From contig DDTO01000006.1 of NCBI GenBank assembly GCA_002344135.1, positions 151,869-215,868 on the forward strand: 64,000 nucleotides of DNA, in the 5' to 3' direction. The stretch is from Chthonomonas sp. UBA2362. GTDB taxonomy: Bacteria; Armatimonadota; Fimbriimonadia; Fimbriimonadales; Fimbriimonadaceae. Shown here one piece after another: positions 44,076-53,330 of this stretch (positions are counted from its first letter, which is position 1; every line of letters starts with the position of its first letter). Below the pieces are notes generated by a model that ran no database searches, was not told the DNA's origin, and saw only the letters and a list, made by a program, of their open reading frames with translations. Made by a program: the position numbers and the translations under genes.

Positions 44076-44537
44076 TTATAGAACCTTCCGGATCGCGATG
44101 TCTCCGGAGATCGTCGGACCATGAGCGTGGAAGACGATTCGGCCACGCGAATCCATGCACTGTATGTGAAGTTGGTCGCCCACCCCGCGAGGCCCTCCAT
44201 CGGTCACTCGGATGAGGACCTTAACCGGGTTGCCTTGAAAGGTCCCGTCGCCTTCGATCTGCGCAGTGGTGCCGACGACCTCGACTGAACCGACCCTGGG
44301 GACCATGACGACGACGTCCGGATAGTTCCGATGGCTGTGTCCGTCGGCTGCGAAAGTCGCCTCCCCGCGTACCTCGCCCGTCGCTCGGATATCGAGGACG
44401 ATGGAATTGACGTCGAAGTGACCAAGAGATGTATGAGCATCGAGCCCTGCACGGGCCGTCACTTCGTAGCCCGCCATTTCGGGAGGGCCGGTGAGCGGCA
44501 GCGCTGCAAGGGGAGCAAGCCAGAAGAATTTTAACAT
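44076..44537 (-). CDS. small secreted protein, function unknown
   Basis: 153 residues. ATG 44537 with GGAGG 8 nt upstream. Short signal peptide (MLKFFWLAPLAALPLTG). The mature part is predicted all-beta with several conserved-looking His and Asp (ADGHSHRNYPDVVVMVP, FHAHGPTISGDIAI). No family recognised. It lies directly upstream of the choice-of-anchor B gene; the pair is likely an operon. Confidence 0.6.
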   Translation of the reverse strand: MLKFFWLAPLAALPLTGPPEMAGYEVTARAGLDAHTSLGHFDVNSIVLDIRATGEVRGEATFAADGHSHRNYPDVVVMVPRVGSVEVVGTTAQIEGDGTFQGNPVKVLIRVTDGGPRGVGDQLHIQCMDSRGRIVFHAHGPTISGDIAIRKVL

Positions 44538-44787
44538 TTGTCAAGCCTCCGAGGGACCGATGTACGCCTGTGCGGCGCGTGCGAACCCACTTCGAGTGTA
44601 GCGGTCGAAGACTGATTTCGAGTGCCATCTCACGCACATTGCCACGAGCACCGCTAATCTAGGCGGAGGCGGTCCCCGTGCCCGCTCGCGCGTCCCCGCT
44701 GCTCGCCGACATTCCGGGGAACCTGCTCCGAGGCTCGCTTCATCCGAGCACTGCCGACGCGTCCTCCGCCATACTCGTAGATACTGC

Positions 44788-46266
44788 ATGAGCCCGTTCC
44801 GCGAAGGTCTCAGTTTCGACGACGTCTTGCTTGTTCCGCGTCGCACCGAGGTGTTGCCCAGCGAAGTCGACATCTCGAGCCCCTTCTTGCCAGGGATCGT
44901 CCTGCGTGCGCCGATCGTCTCCGCACCGATGGACACCGTGACGGAATCGAGACTCGCCGTCGCCATCGCCCGCGAGGGCGGCGTCGGTGTCATCCATCGG
45001 AATATGTCGATCGAGCGGCAGGCCGAGGAGGTGGATCGCGTCAAGCGGTCGGAGCACGGCGTGATCACCCATCCGATCAAGCTATCTCCCGAAAAGACCA
45101 TCCAGGACGCGGTGAACTTGATGGAGCGCTTCCACATCAGCGGTGTCCCCATCGTCGACGCGGAAGGAACCCTCGTCGGCATCCTCACCAACCGCGATAT
45201 TCGCTTCGAAACGAACTACGACAAACCTATCAGCGAACGGATGACGAGCAAGAATCTCGTCACAACCAGCGTCGGCACCACTCTCGAACAGGCCGAAGCG
45301 ATCCTCGCCGAGCACCGCATCGAGAAGCTCCCGATCGTGGATGCCTCAGGCAAGCTCCAAGGCCTTATCACTATCAAGGACATCCTGAAGGTCAAGCGCC
45401 ATCCCAACGCGACCAAAGACGGCAAAGGACGACTCGTCGTCGGAGCGGCAATTGGCGCGCTGAGGCAACCCTACGAGCGATCGAAGGCGCTCTTCGAAGC
45501 CGGAGTCGACTTCATCGTAATCGACGCCGCTCATGGCCACAGCGCCGGCGTGATGAATTGCGTGAAAATGCTGAAGGAGCGACTGCCCGATCTCAAGGTG
45601 ATTGCTGGCAACGTGGCGTCGAAGGAGGCAGTTCGCGATCTCGCCGCGATCGGCGCCGACGGTCTGCGCGTCGGTATCGGCGCCGGCTCGATCTGCACGA
45701 CGCGAATCGTGGCGGGGGTCGGCGTACCTCAGTTCACCGCCGTCGTCGACTGCTGCGAAGAGGCGAACAAGCTCGGAATTCCCACCATCGCCGACGGCGG
45801 CATCCGTTCGAGCGGCGACGTCGTGAAGTCCCTGGCCGCCGGAGCGACGAGCGTGATGATGGGCAACATGTTCGCCGGTTGCGAGGAGAGCCCCGGCGAG
45901 ACCGAGATTTATCGCAATCGGGCCTATAAGGTCTACCGCGGGATGGGCAGCATCAGCGCCATGCGCCAAGGCAGCAGCGACCGCTACTTCCAGGTGAAAG
46001 AGAGTGGCGGCAGCTACGTCCCGGAAGGGGTGGAGGGCAGAGTTCCGTTCAAGGGCACGCTTGCCGACACGATGGAGCAGATCATCGGCGGGCTCCGCTC
46101 CGGCATGGGCTACATCGGCGCCTGTAGCCTGTCCAAGTTGCGCGAAAGCGCCGAATTCATCAAGATCACCAACGCAGGCCTGCGAGAGAGCCACCCCCAC
46201 GACGTGTGGATCACCAAGGAGCCACCGAACTACTCGTCGCCGTTCATGAGCGGCGAGAGCGACTGA
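44788..46266 (+). CDS. guaB: inosine-5'-monophosphate dehydrogenase
   Basis: 492 residues, full length. It has FDDVLLVPRRTEVLP at the start, two CBS domains (about residues 95-205), the catalytic Cys303 in GAGSICTTRIVAGVGVPQ, the GDVVKSLAAGA phosphate-binding region and the mobile flap near YRGMGSISAM. It turns IMP into XMP, the first committed step of GTP synthesis. No guaA is adjacent. No clear Shine-Dalgarno is visible. Confidence 0.97.
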   Translation: MSPFREGLSFDDVLLVPRRTEVLPSEVDISSPFLPGIVLRAPIVSAPMDTVTESRLAVAIAREGGVGVIHRNMSIERQAEEVDRVKRSEHGVITHPIKLSPEKTIQDAVNLMERFHISGVPIVDAEGTLVGILTNRDIRFETNYDKPISERMTSKNLVTTSVGTTLEQAEAILAEHRIEKLPIVDASGKLQGLITIKDILKVKRHPNATKDGKGRLVVGAAIGALRQPYERSKALFEAGVDFIVIDAAHGHSAGVMNCVKMLKERLPDLKVIAGNVASKEAVRDLAAIGADGLRVGIGAGSICTTRIVAGVGVPQFTAVVDCCEEANKLGIPTIADGGIRSSGDVVKSLAAGATSVMMGNMFAGCEESPGETEIYRNRAYKVYRGMGSISAMRQGSSDRYFQVKESGGSYVPEGVEGRVPFKGTLADTMEQIIGGLRSGMGYIGACSLSKLRESAEFIKITNAGLRESHPHDVWITKEPPNYSSPFMSGESD

Positions 46267-46267
46267 G

Positions 46268-46735
46268 ATGCACATCGATTCGAGCACGGGCGCGGTAGAA
46301 CTGCCCTTGATCACCCTGGGTTCCTCCACGAGTCGAGCGGAATTCGAAGCCTCGCCAGTATTCGCCGTCGCATCCCCGCTCGTCGACAATCCGCCCTGGA
46401 AGTCCTGGTCCTTTGTCGGTGGCAATGTCGGGACCGCCCGTATCCTCGTCTCGGCTTACTTCGAGGGATCTGCTCTGCGCATGATCGACCTCGTCGTGAC
46501 CGACGAGCCGGGCTCCACCTGGGACGAATGGACGACCGAGAAAGAAGCCGCCACGAAAGAGCGCCATGACGCCCTCTGCCGAGTCTGGCTCGGCAATCCG
46601 ACCGAGATACTCTCTTCTTCCGACGAGGCGATCTCCGGCGCGCTGCACTACGTGTTTCCGTGGGGCAAGGTCTTGTCAGGATACGACTCGAAGGGCGGGG
46701 CCAGTTCGATCATGGTTCGCTACGAGCAGGCATGA
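46268..46735 (+). CDS. hypothetical protein downstream of guaB
   Basis: 155 residues, starting 1 nt after the guaB stop, so co-translated. It contains WDEWTTEKEAATKERHDALC and a GALHYVFPWGKVLSGYDSKG segment. The general look is of a small cytoplasmic alpha/beta protein. Family not recognised and no catalytic motif seen. The neighbour guaB gives no firm hint of its role. Confidence 0.6.
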   Translation: MHIDSSTGAVELPLITLGSSTSRAEFEASPVFAVASPLVDNPPWKSWSFVGGNVGTARILVSAYFEGSALRMIDLVVTDEPGSTWDEWTTEKEAATKERHDALCRVWLGNPTEILSSSDEAISGALHYVFPWGKVLSGYDSKGGASSIMVRYEQA

Positions 46736-46794
46736 TTTGCCCTGGGCAATACGGCCCAGTGTTCACAGTGCACGGCATAGTTGCTGTTCTCTGA

Positions 46795-46800
46795 TATGAT
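46795..46800 (+). promoter_or_regulatory. candidate leaderless -10 box (TATGAT)
   Basis: TATGAT lies 6 nt before the in-frame GTG at 46807. If transcription starts there, GTG rather than the ATG at 46801 is the true start. Confidence 0.45.
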
Positions 46801-48816
46801 ATGTTCGTGGTAGGTTCGTATCGGCTGTTCAACGACGAAGGCGGAACGATCAGCCCGGATTCGCCCGCCTACGTGGAGCGAAAGGCAGACGTCGAGCTCT
46901 TTCTGCGGCTCAAGCAGGGCGAGCTCTGCTATGTCTTGGATTCGCGCCAAAAGGGAAAGTCGTCCCTGATGGCTCGCACAATGGTCAAACTGCGCCAAGC
47001 CGGCATCGCGACCGCCCACCTCGATCTCCAGAGCCTCGGCACGAACCTCGATCCGGAGCGGTGGTACTTCGGAATGCTCTGGGTCCTCGGAGAATCGCTC
47101 GGTCTCCAAGAGGCGATGTTCGAGGCATGGGCATCTAACCCTCAGCTCAGCGCGTTCCAGCGTTGGTCTCAGGCGATCGAGACGGTCGTACTCCCGCGGC
47201 TGTCGAGCCGCCTGTCAGCGGGCCAGTCCATGTCCGAAGATCGGATATCCATCTCGCGACCGGCCGAGCGGCTCGTCATCTTCATCGACGAGATCGACAT
47301 GGTTCGAAGTCTCGACTTTTCGACCGACGAATTCTTCCACGGCATCCGAGATTTCTACAACCGGCGGTCCACTGACGCACGCTACAACCGTATCACGTTC
47401 TGCCTAATCGGAGTCGCCAAACCTTCGGAACTGGTGAAAGATGCCAGGGTTACTCCCTTCAACGTCGGCAAGAGGATCGACCTCGCGGATTTTACGCATA
47501 AGGAAGCCCTGTGTCTCTCGAAACTATTCGTCGATTGCGGCTTATCGACCACTCAAGAACAGGCCGAACGGCTCATCGATCGAATCATCTATTGGACGAA
47601 TGGCCACCCCTATCTAACGCACAAGATTTGCGCCACACTTGAACGAGAGGGCGGTAACAAATCGAAAGAAGACATCGATCGGGTCGTTCAGCAACTCTTC
47701 CTTAGTCCCGAATCGCTTCAAGAGGACCCGAACATCTCCGACGTTGCCCGGCGCGTCCTTGAGCTGCCACCGGACGGCATGGATCGGGAGGCCTATCTTT
47801 TTGCTCTGAGTGAGAGGCTCGAGAACCTGTTTCGGCGGGGTGGGCTCCCTGCGGACGATGCCGATCCGATCCTCAAAACCCTTCGACTTGCTGGCCTAAC
47901 CCGCAACAGCACCCATGTGGTGCGATTGCGCAACCGGATCTACGAGCGTGTCTTCAATCTGAACTGGCTCTCTTCGAACATCCCTCAGTTGGAGATCCGC
48001 ATCACGCAGCGGGAGCAGCGGGCCGCTTGGCTTCGTCGGATGATCGGGCTCGGATCGGTCGCTCTTGTGTTTGCCGTGGCGACTGTGAGTCTCCTTCTTC
48101 TCTATCTCAGCGCGGATACGAAACTTGCAGAAGCGAAGAGGCTTACGAAAAGGGCTGAAACCGACCTTGCTTCTGCGAAGGCCGCGCTCGTCAAATCAGA
48201 AGGCAACAAAGCCGAAGCCCAATCAGCGCTAGAGCAGACGCGCAAGAGCGAGGCTGCCATTGCCGAGGCATTCACCAACTTTGTTAGGATGGACTCTAGT
48301 GTCGTGCCAGCCTCGGGACATCCAGAAGCGCCGACCCTCGCCGAGCCTCCACTGCCCGAGGAACCGCTGAAGGGAGGCAAGTACCGGTTCACTAACGAGC
48401 GCTATGCGACGATCAAGGATCTTGCCGATAAGGAGAAGAGCGATCTTCAAGCGATGATCAACGAGATGTACGCTCGATACTACTTTGCGTTTCCCTCGCG
48501 AGAAGTAAGGAAGTATCAGGGGCTGTTTCCAGGTTATGAACCAAGACGAGATTGGCAGCAATGCGAGGCGCTTTTTAACAAATACGAGAAGTTCAACATC
48601 CGCTTCATCGCCAAGTATCGTAACGACCCGAAGCTACTTGCTTCGCTCAAGAAGAATGACGCTCAGGACAACGCACCCGTAGCTCCCAAGGAAATCCTTA
48701 CTTGCACCGGGACTGGCCAGCCTGCGACACCTTATTGCCGAGAGACCGAGATGCGTCCTGCGAACAAGGTGCCCATCAAGCGTCCCTGCTCTGCCCATAA
48801 ACCGTCTGGATCATGA
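46801..48816 (+). CDS. AAA-like ATPase with transmembrane helix, coiled coil and YARHG-like domain
   Basis: 671 residues. Residues 10-340 match the AAA-like family found with cyanobacterial-type signalling proteins: YVERKADVELFLRLKQGELC, a P-loop in DSRQKGKSSL (47-56) and Walker B RLVIFIDEID (156-165). A transmembrane helix follows at about 414-436, then a coiled coil (440-490, KLAEAKRLTKRAETDLASAK). The C-terminal about 70 residues contain INEMYARYYFAFPSREVRKY and later NIRFIAKYR, close to the YARHG domain pattern. The likely topology is cytoplasmic ATPase, one membrane pass, extracellular YARHG-like end. The role is unknown. The start may be the GTG at 46807. Confidence 0.75.
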   Translation: MFVVGSYRLFNDEGGTISPDSPAYVERKADVELFLRLKQGELCYVLDSRQKGKSSLMARTMVKLRQAGIATAHLDLQSLGTNLDPERWYFGMLWVLGESLGLQEAMFEAWASNPQLSAFQRWSQAIETVVLPRLSSRLSAGQSMSEDRISISRPAERLVIFIDEIDMVRSLDFSTDEFFHGIRDFYNRRSTDARYNRITFCLIGVAKPSELVKDARVTPFNVGKRIDLADFTHKEALCLSKLFVDCGLSTTQEQAERLIDRIIYWTNGHPYLTHKICATLEREGGNKSKEDIDRVVQQLFLSPESLQEDPNISDVARRVLELPPDGMDREAYLFALSERLENLFRRGGLPADDADPILKTLRLAGLTRNSTHVVRLRNRIYERVFNLNWLSSNIPQLEIRITQREQRAAWLRRMIGLGSVALVFAVATVSLLLLYLSADTKLAEAKRLTKRAETDLASAKAALVKSEGNKAEAQSALEQTRKSEAAIAEAFTNFVRMDSSVVPASGHPEAPTLAEPPLPEEPLKGGKYRFTNERYATIKDLADKEKSDLQAMINEMYARYYFAFPSREVRKYQGLFPGYEPRRDWQQCEALFNKYEKFNIRFIAKYRNDPKLLASLKKNDAQDNAPVAPKEILTCTGTGQPATPYCRETEMRPANKVPIKRPCSAHKPSGS

Positions 48817-48828
48817 CCCGTAAAGGGC

Positions 48829-49527
48829 TCAGCCCACCATCAGCCGGTAACCCACTCCCGTCTCCGTCCGGATGAACCGCGGACGCGTCGGGTCGGGGTC
48901 GACCTTTTGCCGAATCGAGCCCATATGAACACGCAAGGTGTGAGTCGAATCCTCGAATCCGGGTCCCCAGACCTCTTTGAGCAGTTGCCGGTGCGTCACG
49001 ACCTTGCCCGCGTGTTGGGCGAGGAGCGCCAACAGGCGATATTCCGTCGGCGTAAGGCGAACCTCCGATCCGTCCACCCAAACCTGCCTCGCCGAGAAGT
49101 CGATCGTGAGGCCATCCGATCGAAAGATCGGATCGACGATGCTCTCCATTCGACTGCCGTGTCGTACGGCGACGCGAACTCGAGCCATCAGTTCGCCCAG
49201 TGAGAACGGCTTCGTTACATAGTCGTCGGCGCCCCCGTCCAAGGCCGCCACTTTGTCGCGCTCCTGCCCACGAGCCGTGAGAATGATCACCGGCACGTCG
49301 GTCCACTCGCGCAGCTCGCGAAGCACCTCTAACCCGTCACGGTCCGGCAGTCCCAAATCGAGCAGCACGACGTGAGGATTCTTCTGAGCGACCAAGCGGA
49401 CACCCTCTGCTGCGTTTTCGGCCTCGTGCCAGTCCACCTCGCCGGTCGGTAGGCCCGCTCGCAGGAAACGCCGAATGGAGGCTTCGTCCTCGATGATGAC
49501 GATCCGGATCGGCTCAGTCACTGGCAT
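48829..49527 (-). CDS. OmpR/KdpE-type response regulator
   Basis: 232 residues from ATG 49527 (an upstream ATG at 49572 lies inside the kinase gene and is less likely). The receiver domain has acidic E13/D14, phospho-acceptor D57 in HVVLLDLGLPDRDG, and the conserved Lys in YVTKPF. The winged-helix C-terminus begins near residue 135 and ends RFIRTETGVGYRLMVG. The pattern is closest to KdpE. It overlaps the kinase gene by 14 nt. OmpR-type proteins bind pairs of direct repeats with an 11-bp period, and such repeats lie at 52502-52548 upstream of the operon. Confidence 0.9.
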   Translation of the reverse strand: MPVTEPIRIVIIEDEASIRRFLRAGLPTGEVDWHEAENAAEGVRLVAQKNPHVVLLDLGLPDRDGLEVLRELREWTDVPVIILTARGQERDKVAALDGGADDYVTKPFSLGELMARVRVAVRHGSRMESIVDPIFRSDGLTIDFSARQVWVDGSEVRLTPTEYRLLALLAQHAGKVVTHRQLLKEVWGPGFEDSTHTLRVHMGSIRQKVDPDPTRPRFIRTETGVGYRLMVG

Positions 49528-50569
49528 TGCTCCCGACCTCACTTCTCGGCAGCGCGAACATGAACTCGGCACCGCCGCTCGGGCGGTTCATGGCGGCGAT
49601 GCGCCCCGCGTGCGCCACGATCGCAGCGCGGCAGATCGCCAAGCCGAGCCCGGCCCCCGCCCCCCTCGTCCCCTGAAACCTCTCGAAAATGCGCTCTCCC
49701 ATGCCCGGCGCGATCCCAGGGCCGTCGTCACTCACTCTGGCTACGATCTCCTCTCCCTCCACAGAAAGCACCACGGCTACTTCCGCGTCGCGTCCCGCGT
49801 GCCTTGCCGCATTCTCCAAGAAGTTGACCAGCACCTGCTCGATCAAGACGCCGTCCACCTTTATGGGCGGAAGGTCGTGTGGCGCCGCCAGCGTCACCGG
49901 CCGATCAAAGAGATTGGCGGTCCGAAGGATCGCGTTGGCAGCAAGCTCGTCGAGCGATTGCCAGTCAAGGTCGAGGTCGATCTGTCCCTGGACCCGAGTC
50001 ATGTCGAGGAGATTTCGAATGAGCCGAGCCATGCGCAGGGATTGATCTTGAATCGTCGACGCAAGACCACGGCTCTCGTCGGTCAATTCGGGTTGGGCGA
50101 GCAGCGCGTCGGCCGATCCTTCGATCGAGGCCAGCGGAGTGCGCAGGTCGTGTGAAACCGTACTTAGCAGGTCGCTCCGCAATTGCTCGACGCGGGCCGA
50201 GAAAGCGGCCTCGCTATGCGCTTGAGACTGCTCCCGAAGCCGGACCGTCAGGGTACTAATCAATAAGCTCACCACAAGCATCACGGCAAAAGTAAAGACG
50301 TATTGAATGTCGGCCACCGCAAAGGTGCCACTCGGATGCACGAAGCAAAAGTCGAAGGTTGCGACGCTCAAGAACGACGCCAAGATCGCAGGACGAGGCT
50401 TCGTGCGCGTCGCCACATAGGTAATGCCGACCAGATAAACCATCACCAGGTTGGCAAGGTCCACGTGAAGAACCATCGCCGCGCAGAAAAGCGTTGCCAC
50501 TGCCGTGACGGCGATCGCCAAGACATATCCCGCACGATCTCCGAGTGGTTCCGGTCCGAATGCCCACAT
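49514..50569 (-). CDS. short KdpD-like sensor histidine kinase (DUF4118 plus kinase core)
   Basis: 351 residues, about 40% of the length of KdpD. It keeps the four-helix DUF4118 membrane domain (residues 14-112), the phosphorylation site H140 in LLSTVSHDLRTPLASIE and the ATP-binding core (NFLENAARH, VSDDGPGIAPG, GAGLGLAIC). It lacks the N-terminal KdpD and universal-stress domains that sense potassium in KdpD. It phosphorylates the regulator at 48829. It is encoded between the KimA-like importer (38 nt gap) and the regulator. Confidence 0.88.
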   Translation of the reverse strand: MWAFGPEPLGDRAGYVLAIAVTAVATLFCAAMVLHVDLANLVMVYLVGITYVATRTKPRPAILASFLSVATFDFCFVHPSGTFAVADIQYVFTFAVMLVVSLLISTLTVRLREQSQAHSEAAFSARVEQLRSDLLSTVSHDLRTPLASIEGSADALLAQPELTDESRGLASTIQDQSLRMARLIRNLLDMTRVQGQIDLDLDWQSLDELAANAILRTANLFDRPVTLAAPHDLPPIKVDGVLIEQVLVNFLENAARHAGRDAEVAVVLSVEGEEIVARVSDDGPGIAPGMGERIFERFQGTRGAGAGLGLAICRAAIVAHAGRIAAMNRPSGGAEFMFALPRSEVGSNASD

Positions 50570-50607
50570 GCTTCCTCGTCATGGTAGCCCTTCTCATCCA
50601 TGGCCGA

Positions 50608-52476
50608 CTACTTGAGGAAGTAGCGAACGTTCGAGACCACCACATTCTTCCTTCTCCCGAGCGCCCTCTTCAGCTGTGCCGCGACGTTTTCCTGCAGCAG
50701 TCGATGGTGCCACTTCGTCGCGACGGCCTCGGGAACGACGACCGTGATCGTACGGTCGGGATCTTCCAGGAGCATCTCGTCCACGTACTCCAGAATCGGT
50801 TCGATGAGCGAGCGATAAGGAGACTCGATCACCACGAGCGGCGCATCTCCGACATGCTCCTCCCAAGCCCGTCGTAGGTTCGGCACTACTTTGCGATCCA
50901 GCGTAACGTGGAGCGCCCGGACGTCGCCATGAAGGGCTTGGGCGTAGTCCATGGCAGCCAGAATCCCCTCATGAACCCGGGGTACCAGGAGAAGGGCGGT
51001 CTGTCGCTTGACCTCCACCTTGCGACCCGGCGCGAGCGATAACTGGTTCGCAATGGCTCGATAGCGTCGATGTATCGCGAAGAGGACGGCCGACGTCAGG
51101 CTGATCAGGATCAGGACGATCCAGGCTCCTTCGCCGAACTTCGTGACGAGAATCACGATCGCCACGGCACCGGTACAGAGCGCGCCGAATCCGTTGACCG
51201 AAGCCTTGAGTCGCCAGTTGCCTTCGCGCAAGCGCCTCCACCGAACGACCATGCCACTCTGAGAAAGGGTGAAGGCGGTGAAGACGCCGACCGCATAGAG
51301 CGGCAGGAGAAGGTCGAGTTCGCCCCGGAAGTACACGACCAGACCGGTCGCCAGCACCGCCAGCACGACGATCCCGTTCTGAAACACCAAGCGGTCCCCG
51401 AGCCGCGAGAGCGGCCTCGGAAGGTACCCGTCTCGGGCCAGAATGCTCGCCAACCGCGGAAAATCGGCAAACGCCGTGTTGGCAGCAAGAATCAGAATCG
51501 CTGCCGTCGCGAACTGGATCGCGTAGAACCCGATGCTCTGCGGACCGAAAACGAAGACCGCGATCTGAGAGACCAGAGTGCGATACTCGGGGTTGGCGCT
51601 CGAGTGCAGGCTGACTTCGGGGAGATATTGGGCGAGAAACCCGGTCCCGAGGAACATTGTGATCATGATGGCCGCCAGCCAGCGCAGGCTCAGCACGGCA
51701 TGCTGCGACTCGGGAGCACGGAACGCAGGAACGCCGTTGCTGATCGCCTCGACTCCGGTCAGCGCGACGCATCCCGCGGAGAACGCACGAAGCATGACGA
51801 ACAAAATCGGAACGGTCGCTTCGCTGCCGATAACACCCGTATCGGCGACAACTTGCTGGGCGGGGTGCTCCATCCCCCATGCCTTGGTCACTCCGAACAA
51901 GATCATGGTTAGCATGCCCAACACGAACCCGTAGGTTGGGAAGGCGAACAGCATCCCGGATTCGCGAACGCCGCGGAGGTTGACCCAAGCGATGAAGGCG
52001 ATGAAGCCAACGTTCAGCGGAATCAAGTAGGGATGTAGAGCCGGGAAGGCGGAGACGAGCGCTGCCACCCCGGCCGCAATGCTCACGGCGACCGTCAGCA
52101 CGTAGTCGATGAGCAGCGCGGAAGCCGCGATGACCGCTGGCCGCTCGCCGAGATTGTCCGAGGCGACCAGGTACGATCCGCCGCCGCTCGGATAAGCCCG
52201 CACGGTCTGCTGATAACTGATGACGACCACCAGATAGAGCACGCAGATCGCGAGCGTAATGCCGGGCAATTTTGCCATGAAAGCGATTCCGGCGAGGATC
52301 AAGATGCTCAGAATCGCCTCGGTCGCGTAGGCCGCCGACGAGAGGGCGTCGGATGCAAACACCGGAAGTCCGAAGAAGAGGGAGAGCCTTTCGTGGTGCT
52401 CCCGCACCGTCGGAATGGGCTTTCCGAGGAGAACCCTTCGGAGTCGAGTTACGGGCGATACGGTCGTGTCAGCCAC
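50608..52476 (-). CDS. KimA-like APC-superfamily potassium importer
   Basis: 622 residues from GTG 52476. The N-terminal 470 residues hold about 12 hydrophobic segments of APC type (HHERLSLFFGLPVFASDALSS start, YPSGGGSYLVASDNLG loop). The C-terminal about 145 residues are soluble and universal-stress-like (TALLLVPRVHEGILAAMDYA, HVTLDRKVV). Length and layout match KimA (YdaO), a proton-coupled high-affinity K+ importer controlled by c-di-AMP. The next two genes are KdpD/KdpE-like, which supports a potassium role. No c-di-AMP riboswitch fits the 131-bp upstream gap. GATACT lies 6 nt before the GTG. Confidence 0.8.
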   Translation of the reverse strand: MADTTVSPVTRLRRVLLGKPIPTVREHHERLSLFFGLPVFASDALSSAAYATEAILSILILAGIAFMAKLPGITLAICVLYLVVVISYQQTVRAYPSGGGSYLVASDNLGERPAVIAASALLIDYVLTVAVSIAAGVAALVSAFPALHPYLIPLNVGFIAFIAWVNLRGVRESGMLFAFPTYGFVLGMLTMILFGVTKAWGMEHPAQQVVADTGVIGSEATVPILFVMLRAFSAGCVALTGVEAISNGVPAFRAPESQHAVLSLRWLAAIMITMFLGTGFLAQYLPEVSLHSSANPEYRTLVSQIAVFVFGPQSIGFYAIQFATAAILILAANTAFADFPRLASILARDGYLPRPLSRLGDRLVFQNGIVVLAVLATGLVVYFRGELDLLLPLYAVGVFTAFTLSQSGMVVRWRRLREGNWRLKASVNGFGALCTGAVAIVILVTKFGEGAWIVLILISLTSAVLFAIHRRYRAIANQLSLAPGRKVEVKRQTALLLVPRVHEGILAAMDYAQALHGDVRALHVTLDRKVVPNLRRAWEEHVGDAPLVVIESPYRSLIEPILEYVDEMLLEDPDRTITVVVPEAVATKWHHRLLQENVAAQLKRALGRRKNVVVSNVRYFLK

Positions 52477-52482
52477 GCTTCG

Positions 52483-52488
52483 AGTATC
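52483..52488 (-). promoter_or_regulatory. candidate leaderless -10 box (GATACT) of the importer operon
   Basis: On the minus strand GATACT is 6 nt before the GTG at 52476. No Shine-Dalgarno is present. The direct repeats begin 14 bp further upstream. Confidence 0.4.
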
Positions 52489-52501
52489 GCGGGGGCCTGC
52501 G

Positions 52502-52548
52502 TCAAGCTCGTGTCAAGCCGCGTCGGGGCGCATCAAGATTCCATCAAG
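52502..52548. promoter_or_regulatory. candidate response-regulator operator: two pairs of 11-bp-spaced direct repeats
   Basis: TCAAG occurs at 52502, 52513, 52533 and 52544, giving spacings of 11, 20 and 11 bp. On the minus strand the units read CTTGAYR. The array lies 26-72 bp upstream of the GTG of the KimA-like gene and also just upstream of the plus-strand promoter at 52560. The encoded KdpE-like regulator is the obvious candidate binder. Confidence 0.55.
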
Positions 52549-52559
52549 ACTGAAATTCA

Positions 52560-52588
52560 TTGACATTCGGAACGTCAGAGGGGATAAA
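52560..52588 (+). promoter_or_regulatory. sigma-70 promoter for the secreted protein at 52608
   Basis: -35 TTGACA (52560-52565, perfect), a 17-nt spacer, -10 GATAAA (52583-52588). TAAAGT at 52585-52590 is a shifted alternative. The direct repeats at 52502-52548 lie directly upstream, so both divergent units may share the operator. Confidence 0.6.
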
Positions 52589-52607
52589 GTGGGCCAAGAG
52601 GTAATCC

Positions 52608-53330
52608 ATGCGCAGGTTGTGTTCGATATTGGCCATCTCTGTGGCGGCAACGTCTGTTCTCGCTCAGTCGAAGACCGTCTATGAGATGAGGATCAACGGG
52701 AACTTCGTGGGCACCGTGACGAATATCGTACGGCAGGTCGATTTCGAGGGTCAGAAGTGCACGAAGTTCGAGTCGCTGACCGAACTCATGGGCTCGCCAT
52801 CCGTTGCCGCCGGAACGCCGATGCGGATCCTACGAGCCGAGTACGAGTCGTGGGTGGCGCCGGATGGAAGGCCCATCCGAACGGTATCGAGGATCGGCGA
52901 ATGGGCGAACCGGCTGGTATGCGAAACTAGCGTGACCGGCAACCGCGTCAAGACGATGACGAGCCGGGGCGATCAAGCCGGTATCTCCTTTACCGATCTC
53001 ACGCCAGCAGAAGCGCAGCGAATCCGCGGCACGCTCGACGGCGTCCTCGAGGACGGAGTGCCCAAGCAGGAAATCCAGCGCTCGCTCGTCATCGATCCCC
53101 TAACGGGCAAGCCAAAAGAGAGCGTGCGGACGGTCAGCGGCAAGAAGACGATCGTCCACGCCGGTCGGTCCGTCGAGACGACGGTGATCGAATCAGCGCT
53201 CTACGAGAACTCGTCAGTTCGGAGAATGACCCTCTACTTCGACTCGGCGGGCCGCCTGCTCCTCGCGCAGGGCGATGGCAAGGTGGAACTGATCCGGCTG
53301 TCGGACACCGAGGAGAAGAGCGGAGACTAG
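52608..53330 (+). CDS. secreted hypothetical protein
   Basis: 240 residues. ATG 52608 with AGAGG 8 nt upstream. Signal peptide MRRLCSILAISVAATSVLAQ. The mature part is beta-rich, with a YEMRINGNFVGTVTNIV start and many strands of the pattern seen in lipoprotein-carrier-like or DUF3108-like periplasmic proteins. The family match is not certain. It is divergent from the potassium importer operon and overlaps the small gene at 53327 by 4 nt at its end. Confidence 0.65.
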   Translation: MRRLCSILAISVAATSVLAQSKTVYEMRINGNFVGTVTNIVRQVDFEGQKCTKFESLTELMGSPSVAAGTPMRILRAEYESWVAPDGRPIRTVSRIGEWANRLVCETSVTGNRVKTMTSRGDQAGISFTDLTPAEAQRIRGTLDGVLEDGVPKQEIQRSLVIDPLTGKPKESVRTVSGKKTIVHAGRSVETTVIESALYENSSVRRMTLYFDSAGRLLLAQGDGKVELIRLSDTEEKSGD

